DNA from: Agromyces ramosus
GTDB lineage: Bacteria > Actinomycetota > Actinomycetes > Actinomycetales > Microbacteriaceae
NCBI RefSeq assembly: GCF_004216665.1
Contig: NZ_SGWY01000004.1
Coordinates: forward strand, 124,001 to 188,000
Direction: 5' to 3'
DNA: 64,000 bases
The notes below the pieces were generated by a model. It was not told the origin of the DNA. It was given only the letters and a program-made list of their open reading frames with translations, and made no database searches. Positions 49,479-58,578 of the stretch are shown in pieces. The translations under genes and the position numbers were made by a program. Each line of letters starts with the position of its first letter. Positions within the stretch are counted from its first letter, which is position 1.

Positions 49479-50591
49479 TCAGTACGCCAGTGCGCGGTCG
49501 ACGGCCTCGAGCACCCGGTCGGGGCTCGGCAGGTACTCGGTCTCGAGCGCGGCGGGCGGGAACGGCGTGTCGAAGCTCGACACCCGCAGCACCGGCGCCT
49601 CGAGCGAGTAGAACGCCCGCTCGGCTACGGTCGCCGCGATCTCGGAGCCGATGCTCACGAACCCGTACGCCTCCTGCGCCACCACCAGCCGGCCGGTGCG
49701 CTGCACCGAGTCGAGGAGCGGACCGTAGTCGATGGGGGAGAGCGAGCGCAGGTCGACGACCTCGAGGCTCGTGCCCTCGCCCGCGGCGATGTCGGCGGCC
49801 TGCAGCAGGGTCGACACCATCGCGCCGTGGCCGACGACCGTGACGTCGGTGCCCGGCCGGATGACGCGGCTCGCGTGCAGCGGCATCCCCGAGTGGTCCT
49901 GGTCGACCGGCCCCTTGGGCCAGTAACGGCTCTTCGGCTCGAAGAAGAGCACGGGGTCGTTCGAGGCGATCGCCTCCTGGATCATCCAGTACGCGTCGTG
50001 CGGGCTCGACGGGCTCACCACGCGCAGGCCCGGCGTGTGCGCGAAGTAGGCCTCGGGGCTCTCCTGGTGGTGCTCGATCGAGCCGATGTGGCCGCCGTAG
50101 GGCACGCGGATGACGACGGGCATCGAGATCGTGCCGTCGTGGCGCACTGTCTGGCGGGACAGCTGGGTGGTGATCTGGTCGAAGGCCGGGAAGATGAAGC
50201 CGTCGAACTGGATCTCGACGACGGGACGGTAGCCGCGCATCGCGAGCCCGATCGCGGTGCCGACGATGCCGGACTCGGCGAGCGGCGTGTCGAGGACCCG
50301 CTTGTCACCGAACTCGGCCTGCAGGCCCTCGGTCACGCGGAACACGCCGCCGAGGGGTCCGATGTCCTCGCCCATGAGCAGCACCTTCTCGTCGGCGCGC
50401 AGCGCTTCGCGCAGGCCCGCGGTGATCGCCTTCGCCATCGAGAGGGTGTGGATGCCGCGCATGCCCGGATCGGCATGTGCTCCATCGGAGGCGACGGCGG
50501 GCGACGCCGGGGGGAGCGCCGGTCGCGTATCGACCGCCTCGGAGGCGCGCACGTCGGCCACGCGGTGCTCCTGCTCGGTGGATGCGCTCAT
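49479..50591 (-). CDS. bkdB: 2-oxoacid dehydrogenase E1 component, beta subunit
   Basis: This is a 370-residue transketolase-like beta subunit. MAKAITAGLREALRADEKVL, then LLMGEDIGPLGGVFRVTEGL, then LAESGIVGTAIGLAMRGYRP are the usual N-terminal blocks. The C-terminal domain has VVAQEAYGFVSIGSEIAATV and FDTPFPPAALE. The first 40 residues are a variable extension. With the alpha subunit it decarboxylates a 2-oxoacid using thiamine diphosphate. The ATG at 50591 overlaps the stop of the alpha subunit gene by four bases (ATGA). Confidence 0.92.
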   Translation of the reverse strand: MSASTEQEHRVADVRASEAVDTRPALPPASPAVASDGAHADPGMRGIHTLSMAKAITAGLREALRADEKVLLMGEDIGPLGGVFRVTEGLQAEFGDKRVLDTPLAESGIVGTAIGLAMRGYRPVVEIQFDGFIFPAFDQITTQLSRQTVRHDGTISMPVVIRVPYGGHIGSIEHHQESPEAYFAHTPGLRVVSPSSPHDAYWMIQEAIASNDPVLFFEPKSRYWPKGPVDQDHSGMPLHASRVIRPGTDVTVVGHGAMVSTLLQAADIAAGEGTSLEVVDLRSLSPIDYGPLLDSVQRTGRLVVAQEAYGFVSIGSEIAATVAERAFYSLEAPVLRVSSFDTPFPPAALETEYLPSPDRVLEAVDRALAY

Positions 50592-51721
50592 GCCGCTCCT
50601 CCTTCGAATCCGGTCTCGAACGCCTCGAGCCACGCGGACTCCTCGGCCATGAGCGGATGCGGCTCGCTGTACACGTGGGCGAAGATCCGGTCGCGCGACG
50701 GCGCGGGCACGTCGAGTGCCCGCCGGCGGACGTCGGCGGCGACATCCGCCGCCTCGATCTCGACCTCGTCGAAGAACGATGCCGACGCGCCGCGGCTCTC
50801 GAGCCAGGTGCGGTATCGGGTGATCGGGTCGCGCTGCGCCCAGTACTCGACCTCGGCGTCGGTGCGGTACTTGGTGGGGTCGTCGGCCGTGGTGTGCGCG
50901 CCCATGCGGTAGGTCAGCGCCTCGATGAGGCTCGGGCCCTCGCCCCCACGCGCCTCCTCGAGCGACTGCCGCGTGACCGCGTAGCTGATCAGCACGTCGT
51001 TGCCGTCGATGCGCACCCCGGGCATGCCGAAGCCGCCGCCGCGCAGGGAGAGGGGGCTGCGCGACTGGCGCGACACGGGGACCGAGATGGCCCACTGGTT
51101 GTTCTGCACGAAGAACACCTGCGGCGTCTCGTAGCTGGAGGCGAAGACGAGGGCCTCGCTGGCGTCGCCCTGCGACGTGGAGCCGTCGCCGTAGTAGACG
51201 AGCACGGCGGTGTCGACGTCGGGGTCGCCCGTGCCGACCTGGCCGTCGAACTGGATCCCCATCGCGTACCCCGTGGCGTGCAGCGTCTGCGACGCGAGGA
51301 CCAGCGTGTAGAGGTGGAAGTTGCCGTTCTCGGCGGGGTTCCACCCGCCGAGCGTCGCGCCGCGCAGCAGCGAGAGGATCGCGACGGGGTCGAGGCCGCG
51401 GATCATGCCGACGACGTGCTCGCGGTAGGACGGGAAGATGTGATCCTGGGCCCGTGCGGCGTGCGCCGAACCCACCTGCGCGGCCTCCTGCCCGTGGCTC
51501 GGCACCCACAGGGCGAGCTGGCCCTGTCGCTGCAGGTTGGCGCAGGCCAGGTCGAGCCGCCGCGAGATCGCCATGTCGCGGTGGAACTGCTCGAGCATCG
51601 AGTCGGGAAGCGCCTCGATGAGGGGCAGGTACTCCTCCGCCTCGGGCGTCGGACGCAACTCTCCCGAGGGGGTCAGGAGTTGGACCGTCGGCGCGGTGAA
51701 GTCTCTCTCGCGGGCTGCCAC
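50588..51721 (-). CDS. bkdA: 2-oxoacid dehydrogenase E1 component, alpha subunit
   Basis: This is a 377-residue protein. The thiamine diphosphate motif is YYGDGSTSQGDASEALVFAS followed by NNQWAISVP (the GDG...NN pattern). Upstream is WVPSHGQEAAQVGSAHA, downstream GMPGVRIDGNDVL. The overall length and the QGDASEAL form fit branched-chain oxoacid or pyruvate E1 alpha. The GTG at 51721 (VAARERDFTAPTVQ) was chosen because it leaves a 16-base gap to the upstream aminotransferase gene; a longer start would overlap it. The substrate cannot be fixed from sequence alone. Confidence 0.9.
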   Translation of the reverse strand: MAARERDFTAPTVQLLTPSGELRPTPEAEEYLPLIEALPDSMLEQFHRDMAISRRLDLACANLQRQGQLALWVPSHGQEAAQVGSAHAARAQDHIFPSYREHVVGMIRGLDPVAILSLLRGATLGGWNPAENGNFHLYTLVLASQTLHATGYAMGIQFDGQVGTGDPDVDTAVLVYYGDGSTSQGDASEALVFASSYETPQVFFVQNNQWAISVPVSRQSRSPLSLRGGGFGMPGVRIDGNDVLISYAVTRQSLEEARGGEGPSLIEALTYRMGAHTTADDPTKYRTDAEVEYWAQRDPITRYRTWLESRGASASFFDEVEIEAADVAADVRRRALDVPAPSRDRIFAHVYSEPHPLMAEESAWLEAFETGFEGGAA

Positions 51722-51737
51722 CGTTCCACGGTACCCG

Positions 51738-52847
51738 CTACGCCGGGTGCCGTTCTTGTGAGCCCGGTACAAGCTCCTCCAGAATCCGGAGGAGGGTATC
51801 GACAGATTCGGGCTCGCCGATCGAGATGCGGATGCCCTCGGGCGGGAACGCCCGCGTGACGAGCCCGGCGTCGAAGAGTCGCTCGGCGACCGTCGTCGTG
51901 GCCTCGCCCGTGGGCAGCCAGATGAAGTTGCCGTGCGCCCCGGGCACGGGCCAGCCCTGGGCGAGGAGCGCAGTGTGCACGGCCTCGCGCCGCCGGGCGA
52001 TGACCTCGACCCGGTCGAGCAGCTCCGCCTCGGCGGCGGGCTCGAGCGACGCGAGCGCGGCGGCGGTGGAGGCCGCGGTCACGCCGAGGGGGATCGCGGT
52101 CGCACGCGCCGCATCGAGGATCGGCTCGGGCCCGATCGCGTAGCCCACGCGCAGTCCGGCGAGTCCGTAGGCCTTCGAGAACGTGCGGAGGATGACGAGG
52201 TTGGGGTACCGACCGATCAGGGTGCGGCCGTCGACGGAGTCCTCATGGCGGACGAACTCGATGTACGCCTCGTCGAGCAGCACGAGCAGGTCGGAGGGCA
52301 CTCGTGCCATGAACGCCTCGAACTCGCCCGCGGTGACGAGCATCCCGGTCGGGTTGTTGGGCGAGCACACGATCACCACGCGCGTGCGGTCGGTGATCGC
52401 CGCGGCCATCGCGTCGAGGTCGTGGCCATGGTCGGGCCGGTTCGGCACCCGCACGCTGGTGGCGCCGGCCACGGTGACGAGCCCGGGGTAGGCCTCGAAC
52501 GACCGCCACGAGTAGATCACCTCATCGCCGGGGCCCGCGGCTGCGGCGATGAACTGGGCCAGGAGCGACACCGAACCTGCGCCGACGAGCACCTCATCGG
52601 GTGTGACGCCGAAGCGCTCGGCGAGTCGTTCGCGCAGCACGAGGGCCGTGGCGTCGGGATAGCGGTTGATCTCGGGCAGCGTCGCGGCGACGGCCTCGGC
52701 CACCCCGGGGAGCGGCTCGTGCGGATTCTCATTGCTCGACAGCTTGTAGCCGTCGTCGGGCGCCGGTCGGCCCTGTCGATACGGCGGAAGGGCGGCGATC
52801 TCGGGGCGAAGGCGAACGCTCGCCCCCGTTGGCTCCGGTGCGGTCAC
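51738..52847 (-). CDS. Histidinol-phosphate / aromatic aminotransferase (HisC-like)
   Basis: This is a 369-residue fold-type I PLP enzyme. [15 protein letters not shown] is near the N-terminus, [15 protein letters not shown] binds the cofactor, and the Schiff-base lysine lies in [20 protein letters not shown]. It ends with [19 protein letters not shown], typical of HisC and the related aromatic Pat. Because it precedes a Bkd-type operon and no histidine genes are adjacent, an aromatic or general role is as likely as histidine synthesis. The GTG at 52847 is preferred; a GTG at 52856 is the alternative. It begins 54 bases from the divergent holin-like gene. Confidence 0.85.
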   Translation of the reverse strand: MTAPEPTGASVRLRPEIAALPPYRQGRPAPDDGYKLSSNENPHEPLPGVAEAVAATLPEINRYPDATALVLRERLAERFGVTPDEVLVGAGSVSLLAQFIAAAAGPGDEVIYSWRSFEAYPGLVTVAGATSVRVPNRPDHGHDLDAMAAAITDRTRVVIVCSPNNPTGMLVTAGEFEAFMARVPSDLLVLLDEAYIEFVRHEDSVDGRTLIGRYPNLVILRTFSKAYGLAGLRVGYAIGPEPILDAARATAIPLGVTAASTAAALASLEPAAEAELLDRVEVIARRREAVHTALLAQGWPVPGAHGNFIWLPTGEATTTVAERLFDAGLVTRAFPPEGIRISIGEPESVDTLLRILEELVPGSQERHPA

Positions 52848-52900
52848 GCATTCCACCGTACCCCTTCGATCGCGACCCACCTCTCTGCCAGAGTGGGTGC

Positions 52901-53287
52901 ATGCGGTTCATCGTCAAGGTCATCGTCGTCGCGCTCGCCCTGTGGCTGACGACGTTCATCGTCTCGGGCGTGCGCGTCGTGCCGTACGAGGACACGACGC
53001 TCGCCACGGTGCTCACGTACCTGCTCATCGCGCTGATCTTCGGCCTCGTGAACGCGGTCGTCGGCACCTTCGTGCGCGTCATCGCGTTCCCGTTGTACGT
53101 GCTCACCCTCGGACTGATCTCGTTCATCGTGAACGGGCTCCTGCTGCTGCTCGTGGCGTGGATCAGCGATCTCATGGGCTTCGGGCTCGTGATCGACGGA
53201 TTCTGGTGGGGCGTGCTCGCCGCACTGGTGCTGGGCCTCATCAGCTGGCTGATCGGACTCATCGTCCGCCCGTCGTCGAAGAGCTGA
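52901..53287 (+). CDS. Phage holin-like four-helix membrane protein (PF04020 type)
   Basis: This is a 128-residue protein with four hydrophobic helices: [60 protein letters not shown] and [20 protein letters not shown]. This matches the mycobacterial 4-TMS holin-type family, which is a widespread chromosomal protein family and rarely part of a prophage. No phage genes are near. The ATG at 52901 starts the conserved region. It converges on the hydrolase gene with a 29-base overlap. Confidence 0.85.
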   Translation: MRFIVKVIVVALALWLTTFIVSGVRVVPYEDTTLATVLTYLLIALIFGLVNAVVGTFVRVIAFPLYVLTLGLISFIVNGLLLLLVAWISDLMGFGLVIDGFWWGVLAALVLGLISWLIGLIVRPSSKS

Positions 53288-54725
53288 CCTCGCGGGTCGC
53301 GACCCAGTCGCTGCGCAACCCGTCGCCTCCGCCGGTGACCTCGGCGACCAGTGAGCGGAATGACGCGAGGCGCGCCTCCTCCGATCCGTCGACCATGGCG
53401 GCCGTCTCCCGGTACCGGGCCAACTCGTGCGCCGGGAACACGGCCCCGTACTCGCGACCGGGATCGAGCACGCTGCGCGACACCGTGACCCGGTCGGGCG
53501 ACGGATGCCCCGCGCCGCCCGTCGCCGGCACGAGGTCCTCCTCATGCTCGATGGAGAGCACCCCCACGCCCTCGCGCGTCGGCGCCGAGGCGACCGGGCC
53601 GCCGAGGCTGACCGCTCCCATGGCGTTGAGCTCGGGATCGCCGGCGAGGCCCGCGGCGATGAGTCCACCCCCCGAGTGGCCGACCGCGAGCAGCGGGTCG
53701 TCGGCCTCCACCCCGGCTTCGCGCATGGCCTCGCGCACGGCGCGTTCGCCCGCGCCCGAGTCGGCCCCCGCGAGGCGGAGCGCGTCGAGCGCGCTGTCGT
53801 CGGCGATGCCGTGGAGGTTGCTCGTCATGTCGGCGGGCTGCGCTGCGGCGACGAGTCCGAAGTCGACCGTTCCGCCGATGTAGACGATCCAGCGGGGGTC
53901 GTCGGGCGGGCCGTACCGCTCGATCCGGATCTGCGACCCGTCGTCGCCCGTCGGGACTCGATCCGCGAGCTCGCCGATGCCGGCCGGGGGCGGCACCACC
54001 GCTCCGAGCCCGGCGGGGTCGACCTGTTGCACCCGAACCGGCCGGTCGACGAGCACGCGGCTGCCCGCGACTCCGAGGAGTCCGGCGAGCCCGAGCACGA
54101 GCGAGGCGCTCTCGGGTGCTCCGACGGCCGATCCGATCCACCCCGCGAAGGGCAGGCGCGCGGCACCGGCGACCACCTCGTCGGCGTGGTCGACGGCCAC
54201 CCGCACCAGTCGGACGAAGTCGGGATCGGAGAGCATCCCTCGGTGGTCGACGAGCCAGGCTTCGAGCGGCGTCGATCCCCAGCCGGCGGCGCGCCAGGCG
54301 GCCGAGCCGGCCTGCAGCCCTCCGGCCGCGAGGAGGCCGCCGGTGAGGAGCGCCGGCGCGTGGAAGCCGAGCCATGGCGCCCCGATGAACGCCCCGAGTC
54401 GCCAGAGGCCGTCGACGAGTCGCTCGGTGGCGCCATAGCGTTCCGCCGCCTCGACCAGTGATGAGCGCAGCCATCGTGCACGATCGAGTCCCTGGTCGAG
54501 GCACATGCCCGCGAACGCGAGATCGAGCGTCGGGGAACCCGCGGCACCGATCACCGAGGGCACGTCGAGGTCGAGCACGTGGAGTCCCCGGCGGATCACC
54601 GCCGCCCGATCGATCCAGTCGCCGACGACCGCGATCGTGGCACCGAGGCGTGCCGCGTCGACGAAGAGGGCGTCGATCGCGACGGCCGTGGAGCCTCCGC
54701 CGGAGACGGTGAGGTCACCGCTCAC
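53259..54725 (-). CDS. Alpha/beta-hydrolase-type protein with N-terminal helical domain
   Basis: This is a 488-residue protein. The C-terminal half is an alpha/beta-hydrolase with the nucleophile elbow LLAVGHSGGGLIAAGLA (GxSxG) and an oxyanion region IVYIGGTVDFGLVAAAQP. The N-terminal 220 residues are helical and glycine/alanine-rich (TGGLLAAGGLQAGSAAW) and look like a separate domain of secretion-associated type. The GTG start at 54725 lies in a GTGA overlap with a WXG100-like gene, so the two are translated together. There is no signal peptide. This hydrolase with a helical N-domain and a small WXG partner resembles a type VII-linked effector pair, an inference. Confidence 0.75.
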   Translation of the reverse strand: MSGDLTVSGGGSTAVAIDALFVDAARLGATIAVVGDWIDRAAVIRRGLHVLDLDVPSVIGAAGSPTLDLAFAGMCLDQGLDRARWLRSSLVEAAERYGATERLVDGLWRLGAFIGAPWLGFHAPALLTGGLLAAGGLQAGSAAWRAAGWGSTPLEAWLVDHRGMLSDPDFVRLVRVAVDHADEVVAGAARLPFAGWIGSAVGAPESASLVLGLAGLLGVAGSRVLVDRPVRVQQVDPAGLGAVVPPPAGIGELADRVPTGDDGSQIRIERYGPPDDPRWIVYIGGTVDFGLVAAAQPADMTSNLHGIADDSALDALRLAGADSGAGERAVREAMREAGVEADDPLLAVGHSGGGLIAAGLAGDPELNAMGAVSLGGPVASAPTREGVGVLSIEHEEDLVPATGGAGHPSPDRVTVSRSVLDPGREYGAVFPAHELARYRETAAMVDGSEEARLASFRSLVAEVTGGGDGLRSDWVATREVSSSTTGGR

Positions 54726-55039
54726 GATCGGCCTCCGTCGAGGCGCGACGCCTCGAGTCGTCGTTCCATGCGAGCGATGCAGTACTCGAGTGCCGACTCC
54801 GCATCGGCGATCGCAGCGAGCGCCCCCGCCAGGCGTTCGCGCAGGTAGGAGAGGCCCTCGGCGTACCCGTCGGCGGCGGCCGACCGCCACGACCCGGGGC
54901 CGCCGGGCACCAACGCGTGCGTCGTGCCCTGCATCTCGTCGAGCAGCGACCGCAGCATCGACAGGTGCCGACGCGCCCCGTCGACCTGCTCGGTCGCGGC
55001 GCGACCCGTGATCGCGGTGAGTGCTTCGGCCTCGTGCAT
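54722..55039 (-). CDS. WXG100-like small helical protein
   Basis: This is a 105-residue, almost entirely helical protein. Two helices flank a turn with GGPGSWRSAAADGYAEGLSY near residues 46-65: tryptophan is followed by small residues and a tyrosine-glycine, similar to WXG100/ESAT-6 proteins but with R-S after W instead of x-G. The gene overlaps the hydrolase by four bases. ESAT-6-type partners are secreted by type VII systems, but no EssC/EccC ATPase lies in the window. It is not a clear WXG100 member and might only resemble one. Confidence 0.6.
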   Translation of the reverse strand: MHEAEALTAITGRAATEQVDGARRHLSMLRSLLDEMQGTTHALVPGGPGSWRSAAADGYAEGLSYLRERLAGALAAIADAESALEYCIARMERRLEASRLDGGRS

Positions 55040-55135
55040 GACTCGAGCCTCGCGCGGCGGTGCGGACGACGGCCCGGGGATCGCGGCATCCGTGCACCCT
55101 GTCGCCGACGACGGCGCTGTGGAGGAGGGGCCGCC

Positions 55136-56029
55136 TCAGTCCAGCTGCACCTGCTCGAGCACGTACGACGCCACGCTGCCGAAGTCACCCGTGGTGCCGG
55201 CCACCTCGACGACCGCCGAGGCGATCAGGAGCGCCCACCCCCTGGCACGGTCCCACGTGGCCTCGTCCACGCCACGACGGGCCTCGAGCTCGGAGCGGAA
55301 GACCCGGCGCGAGTGCGGGTCGAACGTGAGCCACGCCGTCGCGAGGTCGGTGGCCGGATCTCCGGCGGTGATGTCGCCGAAGTCGATGACCGCGACCAGG
55401 GCTCCCGACGGCGCGAGCAGCAGGTTCGCCGGATGCAGGTCGCCGTGGAGCCACACGCTCGGGCCCGTCCACGCACGCGCCGAGGTGGCGCGCTCCCACA
55501 CCCCGAGGAGTGCCGCCGCCTCGGGCACGCGTCCGCCCGCGAGTCGCGCGCGCACGGCCTCGTCGCGGTGCAGCAGCGGAACGCCGCGGAACGCGTTGGC
55601 CGGCGCATCCGCCGGAGCGGGCGTCGCGGCCAGTTCGGCGACGAAGTCCGCCATGGCGTTCACGGCGACACCGCGCGTCTCGGCATCGAACGCGAGCGCG
55701 CTCGCGCCGTCGAACCACGGCACGATGCTCCACGGCACGTCGTAGCCGAGCTCGGGCGCGGGACGGCCGTTCCGCACCGGGGCCGGCACCGCCACGGGCA
55801 GGCGCGGCGCGAGTTCGGGAAGCCACCGCTGCTCGTTGCGCACGAGTCCGACCGCGGCGCGACGCCGCGGCATCCGCACCGAATACCGGTCGCCGAGGCG
55901 GAAGATCGCGTTGTCCCACCCGTGCGCGACGAGCCGCACGGGCCCGGCGAGATCGGGATGCTGCGTCGCCACGAGTCGCGCGGCCAGCGCCTCGTCGACG
56001 TGGAAGTCGGCCGGCGGGGCATCCGTCAT
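55136..56029 (-). CDS. Aminoglycoside phosphotransferase-like kinase
   Basis: This is a 297-residue protein of the APH fold. The catalytic loop is WLHGDLHPANLLL and the metal-binding motif VIDFGDITAGDPATDLA (about residues 190-230), with an N-lobe FRLGDRYSVRMPRR and hinge VPWSIVPWFDG. All catalytic residues (H, D, N, D) are present. It may phosphorylate an antibiotic, a sugar or a metabolite; APH-like genes of this sort are common in soil actinobacteria and most do not confer resistance. The ATG at 56029 precedes the conserved part. It is divergent from the phosphatase gene. Confidence 0.85.
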   Translation of the reverse strand: MTDAPPADFHVDEALAARLVATQHPDLAGPVRLVAHGWDNAIFRLGDRYSVRMPRRRAAVGLVRNEQRWLPELAPRLPVAVPAPVRNGRPAPELGYDVPWSIVPWFDGASALAFDAETRGVAVNAMADFVAELAATPAPADAPANAFRGVPLLHRDEAVRARLAGGRVPEAAALLGVWERATSARAWTGPSVWLHGDLHPANLLLAPSGALVAVIDFGDITAGDPATDLATAWLTFDPHSRRVFRSELEARRGVDEATWDRARGWALLIASAVVEVAGTTGDFGSVASYVLEQVQLD

Positions 56030-56119
56030 CTCGACCCTCCCTCGACGCGGACCGCCCAGCGTAGCGCAGGCGTCGTTTTCCCTGCTGTGCCCGGCGACGA
56101 TCTCGTCCAGAATGGGAGC

Positions 56120-56647
56120 ATGACGCGAGCGGAACCCGCCGGGGACGCCGCGCAGCCCTTCCGAGTGTCCTTCGTCTGCACCGGCAACATCTGCCGCTCG
56201 CCGATGGCCGAAGTCGTGCTGCGCTCCCTCGCCGAACGTGCGGGGCTCGGCGACCGCATCGCCATCGAGTCGGCTGCGACCGGGGACTGGCATGTCGGCG
56301 AGCGCGCCGACCAGCGCACCATCGACGCCCTCGATCGCGCCGGCTACGACGGGACGCACCATCGCGCGCGCCAGTTCGACGCGGGCGACTTCCCGGCCCT
56401 CGACCTCATCGTGGCCTTCGACCGGGGCCAGTCGCGGATCCTGCGGAACCAGGCGCCGACGCGACTCGACCAGGACAAGGTGCGGCTGCTGCTCGAGTTC
56501 GATTCCGAGCTCGCTCCACTGCACGACGTGCCCGACCCCTACTACTCGGACGCGGCGACCTTCGACCGAGTTCTTGGGATGATAGAGCGGTCGACGTCGG
56601 CGCTCTTCCGGCAACTGGCCCCCGCACTCAGACAAGGAATCCGATGA
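56120..56647 (+). CDS. Low-molecular-weight protein-tyrosine phosphatase
   Basis: This is a 175-residue phosphatase. The active-site loop VCTGNICRSPMAEVVLRSLA contains C20 and R26 (Cx5R), and the general acid is in HDVPDPYY (about residues 135-142). It reverses tyrosine phosphorylation; in polysaccharide systems such enzymes act on Wzc-type kinases, but that locus is 47 kb away here. The ATG at 56120 has a GGGAGC site upstream. The stop overlaps the start of purB by four bases, so the phosphatase is co-expressed with purine synthesis. Confidence 0.93.
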   Translation: MTRAEPAGDAAQPFRVSFVCTGNICRSPMAEVVLRSLAERAGLGDRIAIESAATGDWHVGERADQRTIDALDRAGYDGTHHRARQFDAGDFPALDLIVAFDRGQSRILRNQAPTRLDQDKVRLLLEFDSELAPLHDVPDPYYSDAATFDRVLGMIERSTSALFRQLAPALRQGIR

Positions 56648-58023
56648 CCTCGCTGCCTCCCCAGCCGCTCAGCCCGCTCGACGGACGGTATCGCGCCGCC
56701 GTCGGCGAACTCGGCGAGCACCTCTCGGAGGCCGGCCTCAACCGCGCCCGCGTGCAGGTCGAGGTCGAGTGGCTCATCGCGCAGACCGACCGCGGATTCT
56801 TCGGCTCCGCGCCGCTCTCGGCCGAGCAGAAGGCGCAGCTGCGGTCGATCGTGACCGAGTTCGGGCAGGTCGACATCGACGAGCTCGCGTCGCTCGAGGC
56901 GACCACCCGGCACGACGTGAAGGCGGTCGAGTACTACGTGCGCCGCAGGCTCGAGCTGCTCGGCCTCGACGCGATCGCCGAGCTCACGCACTTCGCGTGC
57001 ACGAGCGAGGACATCAACAACCTGTCGTACGCCATCACGGTGCGCGATGCGGTGCGCCAGGTCTGGCTGCCGAAGTACCGTGGCGTCATCGACACGCTCT
57101 CGGCCCTCGCGGTCGAGCACCGCGACGCGGCCATGCTGTCCCGCACGCACGGTCAGCCCGCGACGCCGTCGACCATGGGCAAGGAGCTCGCGGTCTTCGC
57201 GTTCCGCCTCGAGCGCATCGCCCGCCAGGTCGAGGCCACCGAGTACCTCGGCAAGTTCTCCGGCGCCACCGGCACGTTCTCCGCGCACGTCGTCGCGGCT
57301 CCGGATGTCGCGTGGCCCGAGGTGTCGCGCGAGTTCGTCGAGTCGCTCGGCCTCACCTGGAACCCGCTCACCACCCAGATCGAGTCGCATGACTGGCAGG
57401 CCGAGCTCTACGCGCGCATCTCCCACGCCAACCGGGTGCTGCACAACCTCGCGACCGACATCTGGACCTACATCTCGCTCGGCTACTTCCGCCAGATCCC
57501 GCAGGCCGGCGCCACCGGCTCATCGACGATGCCGCACAAGGTGAACCCGATCCGCTTCGAGAACGCCGAGGCGAACCTCGAGCTCTCGAGTGCGGTGCTC
57601 GACTCCCTCGCGGCGACGCTCGTGACGAGCCGCCTGCAGCGCGACCTCACCGATTCGAGCGCCCAGCGCAACATCGGCGTCGGCTTCGGGCACTCGCTGC
57701 TCGCGCTCGACAACATCCAGCGCGGGCTCGGCGAGATCGACCTCGACCGCACGCTGCTGCTCGACGACCTCGACGGCAACTGGGAGGTGCTCGGCGAGGC
57801 GATCCAGACGGTCATCCGCGCCGAGGTCGTCGCCGGGCGCTCGACGATCGCCGACCCGTATGCGCTGCTGAAGGAGCTGACCCGCGGCAGGCGCGTCGGC
57901 GCCGCCGAGCTCGCCGCCTTCGTGGAGGGCCTCGAGATCGGGGATGCCGCGAAGCAGCGCCTGCTCGCCCTCACGCCCGCCACCTACACGGGCATCGCGT
58001 CGGAGCTCGTCGACCGGCTCTGA
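56644..58023 (+). CDS. purB: Adenylosuccinate lyase
   Basis: This is a 459-residue lyase of the fumarase/aspartase superfamily. The signature GSSTMPHKVNPIRFENAEAN is present, with THFACTSEDINNLSYAI and SRTHGQPATPSTMGKELAVF upstream. It cleaves adenylosuccinate to AMP and SAICAR to AICAR in purine synthesis. The ATG at 56644 overlaps the phosphatase stop by four bases. Length and motifs are complete. It is followed by GC-rich hairpins. Confidence 0.96.
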   Translation: MTSLPPQPLSPLDGRYRAAVGELGEHLSEAGLNRARVQVEVEWLIAQTDRGFFGSAPLSAEQKAQLRSIVTEFGQVDIDELASLEATTRHDVKAVEYYVRRRLELLGLDAIAELTHFACTSEDINNLSYAITVRDAVRQVWLPKYRGVIDTLSALAVEHRDAAMLSRTHGQPATPSTMGKELAVFAFRLERIARQVEATEYLGKFSGATGTFSAHVVAAPDVAWPEVSREFVESLGLTWNPLTTQIESHDWQAELYARISHANRVLHNLATDIWTYISLGYFRQIPQAGATGSSTMPHKVNPIRFENAEANLELSSAVLDSLAATLVTSRLQRDLTDSSAQRNIGVGFGHSLLALDNIQRGLGEIDLDRTLLLDDLDGNWEVLGEAIQTVIRAEVVAGRSTIADPYALLKELTRGRRVGAAELAAFVEGLEIGDAAKQRLLALTPATYTGIASELVDRL

Positions 58024-58033
58024 CCCGCGGGCC

Positions 58034-58055
58034 GGGCGCGCGTGAGGGCGCGCCC
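58034..58055 (+). terminator. GC-rich hairpin after purB
   Basis: GGGCGCGC and GCGCGCCC form an eight-base stem with a GTGAGG loop, 11 bases after the purB stop. No T-run is present. Confidence 0.55.
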
Positions 58056-58099
58056 CGTGGTCGCGGGCGACGCGTAGCAACGCGTAGCGAGGCCGCTCC

Positions 58100-58159
58100 G
58101 CGCCACTTCGCCTCGGCCTGCGCCACTTGTGCTGGCGCTGAGGGCGCCGAAGTGGCGCA
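58100..58159. repeat. Inverted and direct repeats built on GCGCCACTT
   Basis: GCGCCACTTCG (58100-58110) is inverted as CGAAGTGGCGC (58148-58158), and TGCGCCACTT (58119-58128) is inverted as AAGTGGCGCA (58150-58159). The right arm can pair with either left arm, but not both. The region between purB and the next gene holds no coding frame. Confidence 0.6.
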
Positions 58160-58209
58160 ACGGCGCGGCGGAGGCGGGCGGACGCCGCGTAGGGCGCACC
58201 GTGCGCCGG

Positions 58210-58578
58210 TCAGTGCGCGGGCGGCGGAGCCTGCGGGCCGTCGAGTCCGGGCCCGTCGAGACCGGGCCCGTCGGTGCTCGGACCGTCGGCGCCCGGCTCG
58301 CGACGACCGTCGGGTCCCTCATGCCGGTGCGCGTCGTCCTCGTGCAGTTCGGCCGACTCCGAGGCATCCGGCTTGACCGCCATCGCGAGGAGCGCGAGCG
58401 CGACGAGCACGATGATGAACACGCCGCCCGTGCCGATGAGTGCCAGCGTGAGATCGCGAGTCACGACGAGCGTGATGACCCCCGTGAAGATCGCGGCGAT
58501 CGCGGCACCGCCGACGTACTCGACGGGCCGCAGCACCTCGCGCCGGCTCGGCTTGTACTCGCCCGGGGACTGGCTCAC
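58210..58578 (-). CDS. Hypothetical membrane protein with Gly/Pro/Asp tail
   Basis: This 122-residue protein has two membrane helices (VEYVGGAAIAAIFTGVITLV and LIGTGGVFIIVLVALALLAM). A polar tail follows that repeats DGPGLDG and DGPSTDG and ends QAPPPAH. The N-terminal SQSPGEYKPSRREVLRPVEY is conserved-looking. The GTG at 58578 lies in a GTGA overlap with an HdeD-like gene, so the two are coupled. The tail is low complexity and may be disordered. Confidence 0.7.
   Translation of the reverse strand: MSQSPGEYKPSRREVLRPVEYVGGAAIAAIFTGVITLVVTRDLTLALIGTGGVFIIVLVALALLAMAVKPDASESAELHEDDAHRHEGPDGRREPGADGPSTDGPGLDGPGLDGPQAPPPAH

Noticed and set aside
52901-53287. Prophage indicated by a holin-like protein
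   Set aside because: The family is a common chromosomal membrane protein, and no lysin, capsid or integrase gene is near.
55136-56029. Aminoglycoside resistance gene
   Set aside because: The kinase motifs are present, but the wider APH family has many substrates and no resistance context is seen.
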